Positions 8,749 to 16,571 of a DNA stretch of 64,000 bases are shown piece after piece. The notes beneath the pieces were generated by a model that searched no databases, was not told the origin of the DNA, and worked only from the letters and a program-made list of their open reading frames with translations. The position numbers were made by a program, and so were the translations under genes. The stretch spans positions 868,001-932,000 of the forward strand of contig NZ_CP102268.1 of the NCBI RefSeq assembly GCF_025148285.1, in the 5' to 3' direction. Within the stretch, counting starts at the first letter, position 1; each line of letters begins with the position of its first letter. This DNA is from Marvinbryantia formatexigens DSM 14469. Its GTDB lineage: Bacteria > Bacillota > Clostridia > Lachnospirales > Lachnospiraceae.

Positions 8749-8918
8749 ATGCCTTCCATCTCCATTCTCTCTGACTTTTTTCTAAATCAGCGGGCTCATT
8801 CGCATGTGTTCACCTTCTCTGCCTTCTGATAACTTTATTATATCAGAGTCCATCACATTTTCAATATGTGTTTCATTTTATGTGTGAACTATTGACCAGC
8901 AATTCGTACAAGATTTCG

Positions 8919-9626
8919 TTACTCTTTCACATCAAAAGGATTGTCCTTTGCCAGTTTTTCGTCCTCACAGTCCATTCTCTCCGCAACCTCCAGCAGCCGT
9001 CTGTATTCTGCCGCCTGTCCGGCATCCTCCGGATTAAACTGCACGTCTGTCGGATAAATGGCTATAAATTTCTTTTCATTACTCAGTCCTGCAACCGACC
9101 AGGACGGTAAATCTGCGTATCCATTGTCACTCCAGTCATAGGCCTTAATTGTTACCACATGTCCGCCATACCCGTCTTCCTTTGCCGGTGTATAGGAGAT
9201 GCGGATAGTTTCATTGTCCACCACCTCATATTCCCATTCAATATCGCCCGGAAGATACATACTGAAATAATCCGTCTCAAGCCACGCCATGCCTTCACTT
9301 GCATGGGTCCTGATTCCGCTTGCTATGTTATAAGCTTCCACCAGATAATTTTTATTTACGTAACCTTCTTTTCCGGATTCCGAATACCCATATGCATATG
9401 TGTCGTCTTCATCATACATCACATAAAAAATATCGCCCGTATAGAGCGCCTCCAGTTCATTCTCCGCATCAAACGACGGCTCCGAGCGCACGGCAAGATA
9501 ACCGCTCTCCACCTTTACCGTATATGCATCTGCCGCTTTTGTTTCCGCCATAACCGGAACAGCTGACACAAAAGCCGCCAGCATCGCCGGAGATAATAAC
9601 AAATACTTTCTGAATTTCTTCGCCAT
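8919..9626 (-). CDS. Secreted protein with bacterial SH3 domain
   Basis: A 235-residue protein that starts with MAKKFRKYLLLSPAMLAAF and a likely signal peptide cut after VMAET. Residues of about 38-95 (VKVESGYLAVRSEPSFDAENE...) form a bacterial SH3-like domain, commonly a peptidoglycan-binding module. The rest contains an alpha/beta region rich in aromatic and acidic residues that I do not recognise. The start at 9626 was chosen over a longer frame because GGGGGA precedes it. It follows the HD protein gene closely. A role in envelope maintenance is plausible but unproven. Confidence 0.7.
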   Translation of the reverse strand: MAKKFRKYLLLSPAMLAAFVSAVPVMAETKAADAYTVKVESGYLAVRSEPSFDAENELEALYTGDIFYVMYDEDDTYAYGYSESGKEGYVNKNYLVEAYNIASGIRTHASEGMAWLETDYFSMYLPGDIEWEYEVVDNETIRISYTPAKEDGYGGHVVTIKAYDWSDNGYADLPSWSVAGLSNEKKFIAIYPTDVQFNPEDAGQAAEYRRLLEVAERMDCEDEKLAKDNPFDVKE

Positions 9627-9654
9627 AAAAAGATTCCCCCTTTTTCTGCTGTCT

Positions 9655-10311
9655 TTACAGCACCTTGCTTCCATTTGCCGTGAGTTTAAATTTCGCCCCC
9701 AGTATCTCTGCCGCCCGCCGGCACATCATCATCCTGCCAAGGAAGATGTCAAAATATTCATACATCGTACAGATTTCCTCATCCACCTGCAGGTTCAGGG
9801 CAATTACGCTCTTCTCCCGGTTTACCTTCAGCTTCGCCTCCGTAACCGCATAATTCACGCGGTCGTGGATGTCAAAGGACGCCTTTTCCTTATTGCGGAC
9901 GCGGTTTCTGCGGACATCCGTTTTGTCCGCGATAATAAGCGCCGCCGATATCGGGTCCACGGCTCCTCCGGTGGACTCATCGTGATTCCCGATAGCAGAA
10001 ATGATAGTCAGACGGTCCTGCAGCTCCGCCCCCATGTTTTTCAGGATATCGTTTGCCAGCAGCGCGCCGTACTCCGCATGTCTGGAGCGGTTGATTACAT
10101 TCCCGATATCGTGCATAAAACCGGCAATTTTCACCAGCTCAATGTCATGCTCCGGAAAGTCAAATTTCTTCAGAATATACGCCGCGCGTTCCGCTACCAG
10201 CGCACAATGCACCTCCGAATGGTCCGTATAACCCAGCATCCCCAGATTCTGATTTCCTTTTTTCAGATAGCCGCGCACCTCTTCATTTTTCTTAATTTCC
10301 AGATAATTCAA
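9655..10311 (-). CDS. HD-domain phosphohydrolase with TTG start
   Basis: A 218-residue metal-dependent HD-superfamily protein with MHDIGN, GNHDE and ADKTDVRR motifs, typical of a clostridial family of uncharacterised phosphohydrolases. The nominal frame extends 49 codons upstream through a tandem-repeat array, but that part is not family-like. The TTG at 10311 is preceded by GGGAGG at seven bases and gives the expected N-terminus (NYLEIKKNEEVRGYLKKGN), so it is taken as the start. The substrate is unknown; a nucleotide or second messenger is likely from the family. Confidence 0.75.
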   Translation of the reverse strand: MNYLEIKKNEEVRGYLKKGNQNLGMLGYTDHSEVHCALVAERAAYILKKFDFPEHDIELVKIAGFMHDIGNVINRSRHAEYGALLANDILKNMGAELQDRLTIISAIGNHDESTGGAVDPISAALIIADKTDVRRNRVRNKEKASFDIHDRVNYAVTEAKLKVNREKSVIALNLQVDEEICTMYEYFDIFLGRMMMCRRAAEILGAKFKLTANGSKVL

Positions 10312-10325
10312 TGATTTCCTCCCGT

Positions 10326-10451
10326 TTCCGAATTTCTTCTTTTCCAGAATCCCCCGTACCCAAATAATACGGCGAATTCCATTTTCTGAATTTCTTCTCT
10401 TCCGGAATCCCCCGTACCCAAATGATACAGGGAATTCCGTTTTTTGAATTT
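10326..10451. repeat. 58-bp tandem repeat array upstream of the HD gene
   Basis: Two full copies (10326-10383 and 10384-10441) and a short partial third, each containing CCCCCGTACCCAAAT and GAATTTC. The period is not a multiple of three, so the apparent coding through it is accidental. It occupies the leader of the HD gene. Confidence 0.8.
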
Positions 10452-10591
10452 CCTTCATTTTTTGTCAATGTATCTACTATACAGTTTCTGTGTGTAATCA
10501 GCTATCCGTTTTCTGTAAATTTCCGGTAAAATTATATAAGTCCGTAGACAAGCGAACGCAAAACAGTCCGTCTTTCGCGTTCCGCGCCGCA

Positions 10592-13500
10592 TCATATCCC
10601 TTTAAAGCAGAATTTAAAGGTGAGCTTTTCTCCGGTGTCTATCAGATATTCCCTGTGCGGACGGGCTCCCCAGCTGTCATCGCCGCCAATTCCCATCTGC
10701 TGCTTCGCCGCGCGGATAACCGTATAGTGCACCGGCGGCAGCTCATATGCATGGCGGGCATTTTCCAGCTCATGCGGCGTCCACGGAAGCGCCGAAAAGC
10801 TCATAGAATCGCCGGTAAAGAGCAGCCCTCTGCCGCGGCGGTCTGTCACGCGCGCCCAGCGCACGCCTGTTTTGTTGCCGCACTCCTGCGGAACCAGATA
10901 ACGCGCAAGATTATCGGACACTTTATTGTGGTAAATGCCGAGTTTTGCACCGCGACAGCGGTCCGCATAAGTTTCCTCCGGTCCCATGCCGTACCATTCC
11001 AGACAATCATAATCGGCATTGATTTTCATCATCATTCCAAATTCCGGCATATCGCCCAGCTCCTCTACCGTATCGTAGGAAAGCTCTGTCTCAACCGTGC
11101 CGTCTCCGTACACTGTGTATGCCACCTGGCAGGATGCCGCCGGTCTGGTCGGCAGATGATAAGTATAAGTAACCGTCACACAATGTTCATGTTCTTCCAC
11201 CAGAGGCTCCGCCCAGGCATTTGTCTCAAAATCTTTGTGTGACAGATACATGCTTGCAATTTTCCACTGCGCATAACGGGCAGGCATATTACAGCCCTCA
11301 TCATTATCCGTCGGCGCACGCCAGAAGTTCGGTTTCGGAATCGCCTCTATCATTTCCACGCCGCCCCAGCGGTAGGACACCAGTCCGCCGTTCAGATAAG
11401 AAAACAGCGCCTCAAATTCTTCCCCGCGCACACCGATATTCAAAGTACCTCGTATTACCTCTGGACGCCTTGGAGCGCGCGCCGTACCTGCTCCGTACGC
11501 ACTTCCCGCAAATGCTATACCTGCCGCCCGTCCATCCACCCGGAAGATTCCCTGCCCGAAAGCGACCTCATGCCCCGCCTTCGCCCAGAGCGTATCCGCC
11601 TTCAGTGTAAAGGAAACTGTAACCGCATATTCTCCCGGAAGCTCCGGCACAGTCAGCGGCAGCTCATATTCTTCTTGTGACAGCGGTGCAACTTCTGTTT
11701 TCAGTGATGCGCGCCCGGTCACTCTGCCATCTTTTGCAAGTGTGACATTGCAGGCAAAGGCGTCCGTATTCACAAACAGGTTTTTGTTGCAGATACGCAC
11801 GTGGTCTTTGAAAACCTCCGCCGTAATGTTCTGATAATTATACTTTACCTCCTGCATTTTCGGCGACGGGCTGCGGTCGCCTCCGTACACGATCCCGTTC
11901 CCGCTGAAATTATAATCGGTCGGACGCTCCCCGAAATCTCCGCCGTACGCCTGGAATTCCCGTCCATAACGGTCCTTCTTATAAAGTGACTGGTCCACAT
12001 AATCCCAGATAAAGCCGCCCTGGTAAAGAGGCTCCGTATCAGTAAGCTCCGTATATTTATGCATGGCGCCGCAGGAATTTCCCATCGCATGCGTATACTC
12101 GCAGCAGATAAACGGCTTACTGCCATCCTGCGCCAGAAAAGCCTTTATGCTCTCCACCGACGGATACATCTGACTCTCCATATCGCTGGATTCATTGTAG
12201 CGGCGGTCGTGGAATACGCCCTCATAATGCACCAGACGCGTGTCATCCAGCTCATGAAAGCGGTCCGCCATCTGTTTGATATTATATCCGCCAAAGGACT
12301 CATTTCCGCAGGACCAGATTAGTATCGCCGGATGGTTTTTATCACGCTGATAGATGGAATTTACACGGTCCAGCATGATTTCCCGCCACTGCGGCGCATC
12401 ACCAGGCACCGCCATGTCCATTTCCCCGGCGCCGCGCTCAATCGGCTCCCAGGAGCCGTGCGATTCCATATTGTTTTCGTCAATCATATAAATGCCAAGG
12501 CGGTCACAGAGACGGTAAAGCCGCGAATCATTCGGATAATGGCTGGTTCGGATGGCATTAATATTATGGCGCTTCATGGTAATAACATCCTGCAGGATCT
12601 CATCATTCTGCGGCACACGCCCCGCCCGCGAGCTGAATTCATGACGGTTTACGCCCTTAAACACAATCCGTTTTCCATTCAGGCACATCAATCCGTCCTT
12701 CATCTCAAATTTCCGGAAGCCGACCTCCTCACAAATAACTTCTGTGACATTTCCCCGCTCGTCAAACACGGTCAGCAAAAGCTCATAAAGGTTCGGCTCC
12801 TCCGCGCTCCAGAGTTTGAAATCCTGCACGGGCAGACGCAAATGTCCTTCTCCGTCAATAAGTGAAAATTCACTTTCTGCAAAAACACTGCTGCAGCGTG
12901 AAAGCAGATTGCCGCTCTCCAGCAGCTCCGGCAGACGATATTCTTCCATCACGCTCTCGCGCAGAACCGCACGCACGCTTCCGCTGCCGCAGCCGCACAC
13001 ATCCACGGTAAGTTCTCCTTTTGTATATGTGTCGTCAAGCAATGTGCGGATTTTCAAATCCGCAATATGTACCTCCGGACAGGTGTACAGATACACATCA
13101 CGAAAAATGCCGGAGAAACGGAAAAAGTCCTGGTCCTCCGCCCAGCTTCCGCCTGTCCATTTTACCACCTGCACAGCAAGCTTGTTTTCTCCCTCCTGCA
13201 CATAGGGAGTCAGCTCAAAGTCCGAGGGAGAAAAGCTGTCCTCACTGTAGCCGACATAGTGACCGTTCAGCCAGAGAATCATTCCGCTCTCAACACCCTG
13301 GAAGGAAATAAACAGCGGCTTATCCTTCATCGTCTCCGGCACAGTAAAGTATTTCACGTAGCTTGCGATGGGATTAAAGCGCTCAGGGATCTCCCCTGCC
13401 CGGATTTGCTCATGCCCGTCCCACGGGTACTGCACATTCACATATGCCGGAGCGTCGTAGCCCTCCATCTGGATATGCGCCGGAACGCGGATATCCGCCC

Positions 13501-13717
13501 ATCCCCGGCAGTCCGTCTCCGTTCTCTCAAAGCCGCGTACCAACTCGCTGAAATTGCGCGCATAGGAAAATTTCCACAGACCGTTCAGAGATTGCCGGAA
13601 CGGATTTTCCCCGCGCTCCAGCCATTCCTCCCCCGGATAGCAGATATGGTCCGAATGTGCAGGAAGCACATTTTCCTTAAAAAATTCCGGATTCGCAAGT
13701 TTTGTATAATCGAACAT
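10592..13717 (-). CDS. lacZ: Beta-galactosidase, GH2, LacZ type
   Basis: A 1041-residue enzyme collinear with E. coli LacZ: N-terminal sugar-binding jelly roll, Ig-like domain, TIM barrel and a C-terminal Bgal_small_N domain. The acid/base Glu473 lies in WSCGNESFGG, the nucleophile Glu540 in CCEYTHAMGNS, and the metal-binding motif DENNMESHG is intact. No signal peptide is seen, so it acts on imported beta-galactosides. GGGAG precedes the ATG. It follows a catalytically gutted relative (13909-14934) in the same direction, separated by a tandem-repeat array, and is not adjacent to a transporter. Confidence 0.93.
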   Translation of the reverse strand: MFDYTKLANPEFFKENVLPAHSDHICYPGEEWLERGENPFRQSLNGLWKFSYARNFSELVRGFERTETDCRGWADIRVPAHIQMEGYDAPAYVNVQYPWDGHEQIRAGEIPERFNPIASYVKYFTVPETMKDKPLFISFQGVESGMILWLNGHYVGYSEDSFSPSDFELTPYVQEGENKLAVQVVKWTGGSWAEDQDFFRFSGIFRDVYLYTCPEVHIADLKIRTLLDDTYTKGELTVDVCGCGSGSVRAVLRESVMEEYRLPELLESGNLLSRCSSVFAESEFSLIDGEGHLRLPVQDFKLWSAEEPNLYELLLTVFDERGNVTEVICEEVGFRKFEMKDGLMCLNGKRIVFKGVNRHEFSSRAGRVPQNDEILQDVITMKRHNINAIRTSHYPNDSRLYRLCDRLGIYMIDENNMESHGSWEPIERGAGEMDMAVPGDAPQWREIMLDRVNSIYQRDKNHPAILIWSCGNESFGGYNIKQMADRFHELDDTRLVHYEGVFHDRRYNESSDMESQMYPSVESIKAFLAQDGSKPFICCEYTHAMGNSCGAMHKYTELTDTEPLYQGGFIWDYVDQSLYKKDRYGREFQAYGGDFGERPTDYNFSGNGIVYGGDRSPSPKMQEVKYNYQNITAEVFKDHVRICNKNLFVNTDAFACNVTLAKDGRVTGRASLKTEVAPLSQEEYELPLTVPELPGEYAVTVSFTLKADTLWAKAGHEVAFGQGIFRVDGRAAGIAFAGSAYGAGTARAPRRPEVIRGTLNIGVRGEEFEALFSYLNGGLVSYRWGGVEMIEAIPKPNFWRAPTDNDEGCNMPARYAQWKIASMYLSHKDFETNAWAEPLVEEHEHCVTVTYTYHLPTRPAASCQVAYTVYGDGTVETELSYDTVEELGDMPEFGMMMKINADYDCLEWYGMGPEETYADRCRGAKLGIYHNKVSDNLARYLVPQECGNKTGVRWARVTDRRGRGLLFTGDSMSFSALPWTPHELENARHAYELPPVHYTVIRAAKQQMGIGGDDSWGARPHREYLIDTGEKLTFKFCFKGI

Positions 13718-13780
13718 TCTCTTTCTCCCTTCTTATATTGAACTATCCTTCCGGCGAATTATTTCCGCGCTCTGCGCGTC

Positions 13781-13892
13781 GGACGCCCGATATCTCTTTT
13801 TGCTCCGGCGCCACGGACACCCAATATCTCTTTTTGCTCCAGTGCTCCGGACGCCGGATATCTCTTTTTGTACTGACGCTTGGACGCCGGAT
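13781..13892. repeat. 34-bp tandem repeat array upstream of lacZ
   Basis: Repeat starts at 13781, 13815, 13849 and 13882 (period 34, 34, 33). Each unit begins GGACRCC and carries GATATCTCTTTTTG or a close variant. It fills most of the space between the GH2-like pseudoenzyme gene and lacZ. Confidence 0.8.
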
Positions 13893-13908
13893 AATTGTCA
13901 CGCCAGCT

Positions 13909-14934
13909 TTACGCGGAAAACAAATTCGAAATCAGGCTCTCCCCCGCCGCAATTTCATAGCCGCGCGCCGCCCACGGAGTGTCCTGTTTCAGATGCAGCG
14001 AAACACGATAAACATACTCTCCCGCTTCATGCAGGGCAGCGAACGGAAGCTCGATATAGCGTCCGCTTCCCGGCGGCACATCCGCACACAGACTTCCATC
14101 GCAGACTGTTTCTCCATTATGAAGGAGAGCATAACGCAGCTCATATTCTGATGCATTTACAAACAAACAGTGATTTTCCAGAAGAACGCCCTCCTGCGTG
14201 ACATTCAGCTCGAAACCAGAAACCGGTGCAGCCACTCCTGCGCGCTCGCTGTCAGCAGAAAATGCCGCGTCCGGAAAAACCCCCGCCTGCGTTTCCTGCA
14301 CCATTTCCGCCTTACTGCCGCATTCCGTCTCTTCGTCATAGTACAGCCCGTATTCCGGGCACAGCTCCGCGAGCATCCTGCGCAGCCCGCTTTTTGTGTT
14401 TTCCCATGCAACAAAAAGCGCATTGTAACGCCCTCTCCTGATAGCGGCAAGCCAGCAGCGCAGCCGCTTCTCCAGATTATCGGCTATTGTATTTTCACAG
14501 AACCCCGTCTGCATTTCTCCGGACAGCTCCAGTTCTTCCCGGAGCTCTTCCTCACAGCAGCACCAGGGGCGCAGCCGGATCTCCCGTTCATTCAGCCAGA
14601 GCTCCCCCTGCTCCTTTTCCGTTCTCTGAAACGCAAGCTTTTTTACGGTACAGCCAAGCAGACGCATCTGTTCATCGCGCAGCTCAAGTGCCAGCTTATA
14701 CAGATAAGCGCGTTCCGTATCCCACAGACGCACCGGCGACACCTGCATACAGAAGGCAATTTCTTCCTCCACCGGCACCGGAAAAATGCGGTCCTCCTCC
14801 TGGTCCTCCTCCGAGAGCAGCTGTGCGCATACAAACCCTTTTCCAGGCGCGCTGCAGCGCATTGTCACCTCCAGATTTCCCATTTCTCCCTCTTTTTCTG
14901 CCCATACACGGATGTCTATATCTGTTATCTGCAT
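13909..14934 (-). CDS. GH2 beta-galactosidase-like protein lacking the catalytic domain
   Basis: A protein of about 341 residues related to LacZ in pieces. The first third reads as the GH2 Ig-like domain, ending in LWDTERAYLYKL. The middle (WLNEREIRLRPW ... RYNALFVAWENT ... YGLYYDEE) looks like a degenerate start of the TIM barrel. The last third matches the post-barrel domain of LacZ (LLENHCLFVNASEYELRYALL ... PGSGRYIELPF). Neither catalytic glutamate region nor the Bgal_small domain is present. The frame is nonetheless clean. The ATG at 14934 has GAAGGG before it; a GTG at 14964 is possible. It may be a decaying duplicate of lacZ or a non-catalytic sugar-binding partner. Confidence 0.6.
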   Translation of the reverse strand: MQITDIDIRVWAEKEGEMGNLEVTMRCSAPGKGFVCAQLLSEEDQEEDRIFPVPVEEEIAFCMQVSPVRLWDTERAYLYKLALELRDEQMRLLGCTVKKLAFQRTEKEQGELWLNEREIRLRPWCCCEEELREELELSGEMQTGFCENTIADNLEKRLRCWLAAIRRGRYNALFVAWENTKSGLRRMLAELCPEYGLYYDEETECGSKAEMVQETQAGVFPDAAFSADSERAGVAAPVSGFELNVTQEGVLLENHCLFVNASEYELRYALLHNGETVCDGSLCADVPPGSGRYIELPFAALHEAGEYVYRVSLHLKQDTPWAARGYEIAAGESLISNLFSA

Positions 14935-15013
14935 GTTACCCTTCACTTTCCCATAAATCACCACTGTTTATTCTTCAACATCATTATATTTCATGTTCCC
15001 GGAAAATACAAGA

Positions 15014-15045
15014 AGGGCAGTGTACATCTTTTCTGCACACTGCCC
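15014..15045 (-). terminator. Terminator after rplT
   Basis: The stem GGGCAGTGT/ACACTGCCC is followed on the minus strand by TTCTTGTATTTT, just after the L20 stop. Confidence 0.75.
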
Positions 15046-15062
15046 CTGATAAAATTATCTGT

Positions 15063-15419
15063 TTATGCAATTTTGCTTTTTGCAAGCTCTGCCAGCGTAG
15101 CGAAGCCTTCCGCATCGTTGATAGCCATATCAGCCAGAATCTTTCTGTTGATGTCAACGCCTGCAACCTTCAGACCATGCATCATCTTGCTGTAGGACAG
15201 ACCATTCAGTCTTGCAGCCGCATTGATACGTGCAATCCAGAGCTGTCTGAACTGACGCTTTTTCTGCTTTCTGCCTGCGTAAGAGCTCGCCAGAGCACGC
15301 ATTACAGACTGTTTTGCAATCTTATACTGTTTGGAACGGGCACCTCTGTAACCTTTTGCCAGTTTGAGGGTTCTGTTATGTTTCTTCTTTGCGTTCATGC
15401 CGCCTTTTACTCTTGCCAT
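15063..15419 (-). CDS. rplT: Ribosomal protein L20
   Basis: A 118-residue, strongly basic protein that matches L20 throughout ([26 protein letters not shown]-type start, [13 protein letters not shown]). It binds 23S rRNA early in 50S assembly, and in Firmicutes it represses its own operon by binding the leader RNA. It is the last gene of infC-rpmI-rplT. Length and start are standard. Confidence 0.98.
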   Translation of the reverse strand: MARVKGGMNAKKKHNRTLKLAKGYRGARSKQYKIAKQSVMRALASSYAGRKQKKRQFRQLWIARINAAARLNGLSYSKMMHGLKVAGVDINRKILADMAINDAEGFATLAELAKSKIA

Positions 15420-15444
15420 GTCTTAATTCCTCCTTCAATCCTTC

Positions 15445-15642
15445 TTATAAATACGGTAAGATCTTCTTCATGTTCTTGAAGTTTGTAGCATCCGTAATAG
15501 CTGGTTTTCTGAGATTTCTCTTTCTCTTGGTAGATTTCTTTGTTAAGATATGGCTCTTATAAGCTTTGCTTCTTTTTAATTTTCCTGTACCTGTCATTTT
15601 GAAACGTTTTGCAGCTGCTCTGCTTGTCTTCATTTTCGGCAT
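15445..15642 (-). CDS. rpmI: Ribosomal protein L35
   Basis: A 65-residue basic protein beginning [15 protein letters not shown], the hallmark of bacterial L35, a 50S component. It lies between infC and rplT in the canonical order, with a strong GGAGGAAA ribosome site before the ATG. Confidence 0.98.
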   Translation of the reverse strand: MPKMKTSRAAAKRFKMTGTGKLKRSKAYKSHILTKKSTKRKRNLRKPAITDATNFKNMKKILPYL

Positions 15643-15705
15643 TTTTGTGTTTCCTCCTTGAATATAGTTTTCTTATTTACCCGAAAAACACTGCTCTTTT
15701 TGCAA

Positions 15706-16212
15706 TTAACGTTTTTCAGTTAAAATCATTGTAAGGCTGCGGCCTTCCACCTTTGCTGCCTTGTCTACGGACGCGATATCCTCCAATTCCTTTGCAAAAT
15801 CGTCGAGAATATGTTTGCTGCTCTGCATATGAGCCATCTCACGGCCGCGGAAACGAAGCGTTACCTTCACCTTGTTTCCTTTGGACAGAAACTTTCTGGC
15901 TGCCCCAATCTTTGTATTCAGATCATTCGCATCAATATTCGGCGACAAACGAACTTCCTTAATCTCGATGGTTTTTTGCTTCTTTTTGGCTTCTTTTTCT
16001 TTTCTTGCCATTTCATAACGGTATTTACCGTAATCAATAATCTTGCAGACAGGCGGTTTTGCCATCGGCGCGACCTTTACCAGGTCCAGCTCTGCCTCCC
16101 GCGCCAGCTTCATGGCGTCCTTTGCAGACATAATGCCAAGCTGTTCTCCATGCTCCCCAATCAGACGGATTTCCTTGTCTCTGATTTGTTCGTTAATCAT
16201 TAATTCGCTAAT
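15706..16212 (-). CDS. infC: Translation initiation factor IF-3 (AUU start)
   Basis: A 168-residue IF-3 with both domains: INEQIRDKEIRLIGEHGEQLG at the N-terminus and the linker and C-terminal RLSPNIDANDLNTKI... region. The first ATG (16200) is 19 bases from the nearest Shine-Dalgarno. An in-frame ATT four codons upstream (16210-16212) is placed 8 bases after GGAGG and gives ATT-AGC, the same unusual start as B. subtilis infC. AUU starts let IF-3 repress its own translation. I therefore take the ATT as the start. It is the first gene of the IF3-L35-L20 operon. Confidence 0.93.
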   Translation of the reverse strand: MSELMINEQIRDKEIRLIGEHGEQLGIMSAKDAMKLAREAELDLVKVAPMAKPPVCKIIDYGKYRYEMARKEKEAKKKQKTIEIKEVRLSPNIDANDLNTKIGAARKFLSKGNKVKVTLRFRGREMAHMQSSKHILDDFAKELEDIASVDKAAKVEGRSLTMILTEKR

Positions 16213-16336
16213 TGTTGTACACCTCCATATTCAATGCGTTTCACCTGATTTTTGAAAACACGCCCTGCCTTACCGTTTTCCCCGAAAAATATTTTTTCAC
16301 AGAAAATCCCATGTGCCCCAAAAACATCCCGGATGC

Positions 16337-16362
16337 TTTTGTTGTATACATGGCAACAAAAA
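16337..16362. repeat. 26-bp palindrome shared with the thrS leader, copy 1
   Basis: The element TTTTGTTGTAT-ACATGGCAACAAAAA can fold on itself. It is identical at 23 of 26 positions to 27852-27877. It follows immediately downstream of the attenuator stem in the infC leader. Confidence 0.65.
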
Positions 16363-16387
16363 GCGTGGACAGCAAAGCCATCCACGC
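16358..16387 (-). terminator. Attenuator hairpin in the infC leader
   Basis: On the minus strand, the stem GCGTGGA/TCCACGC is followed by TTTTTGTTG, about 150 nt before the infC start codon. This fits conditional termination of the operon. Confidence 0.7.
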
Positions 16388-16514
16388 AAACATACTTTTC
16401 CAATGCCTTTCGTGCCGCATTGCAGCCTCCGGGCATCATTCAGCATATTAACCGGCAGTCACGCGCCTGTGCTGCGGTGAGAGTGGACACTCTGCTTCGT
16501 TTTCATACTTTGAT

Positions 16515-16543
16515 ATGATAACACAGGCGCAAATGACTGTCAA
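16515..16543 (-). promoter_or_regulatory. Promoter of the infC operon
   Basis: TTGACA and TATCAT with 17-base spacing on the minus strand, about 300 bases upstream of infC. Confidence 0.75.
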
Positions 16544-16571
16544 TAGTTTTTTATTACATTACTTCAAGGTT

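Larger units (their letters stand above)
16213..16508 (-). ncRNA. infC-rpmI-rplT attenuator leader (L20-leader type)
   Basis: A leader of roughly 295 nt between the promoter and the infC start. It contains a strong internal terminator (16358-16387) and a palindrome. Firmicute infC operons are controlled by L20 binding to such a leader; I see the arrangement but did not match the L20 binding structure base by base. Confidence 0.6.
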
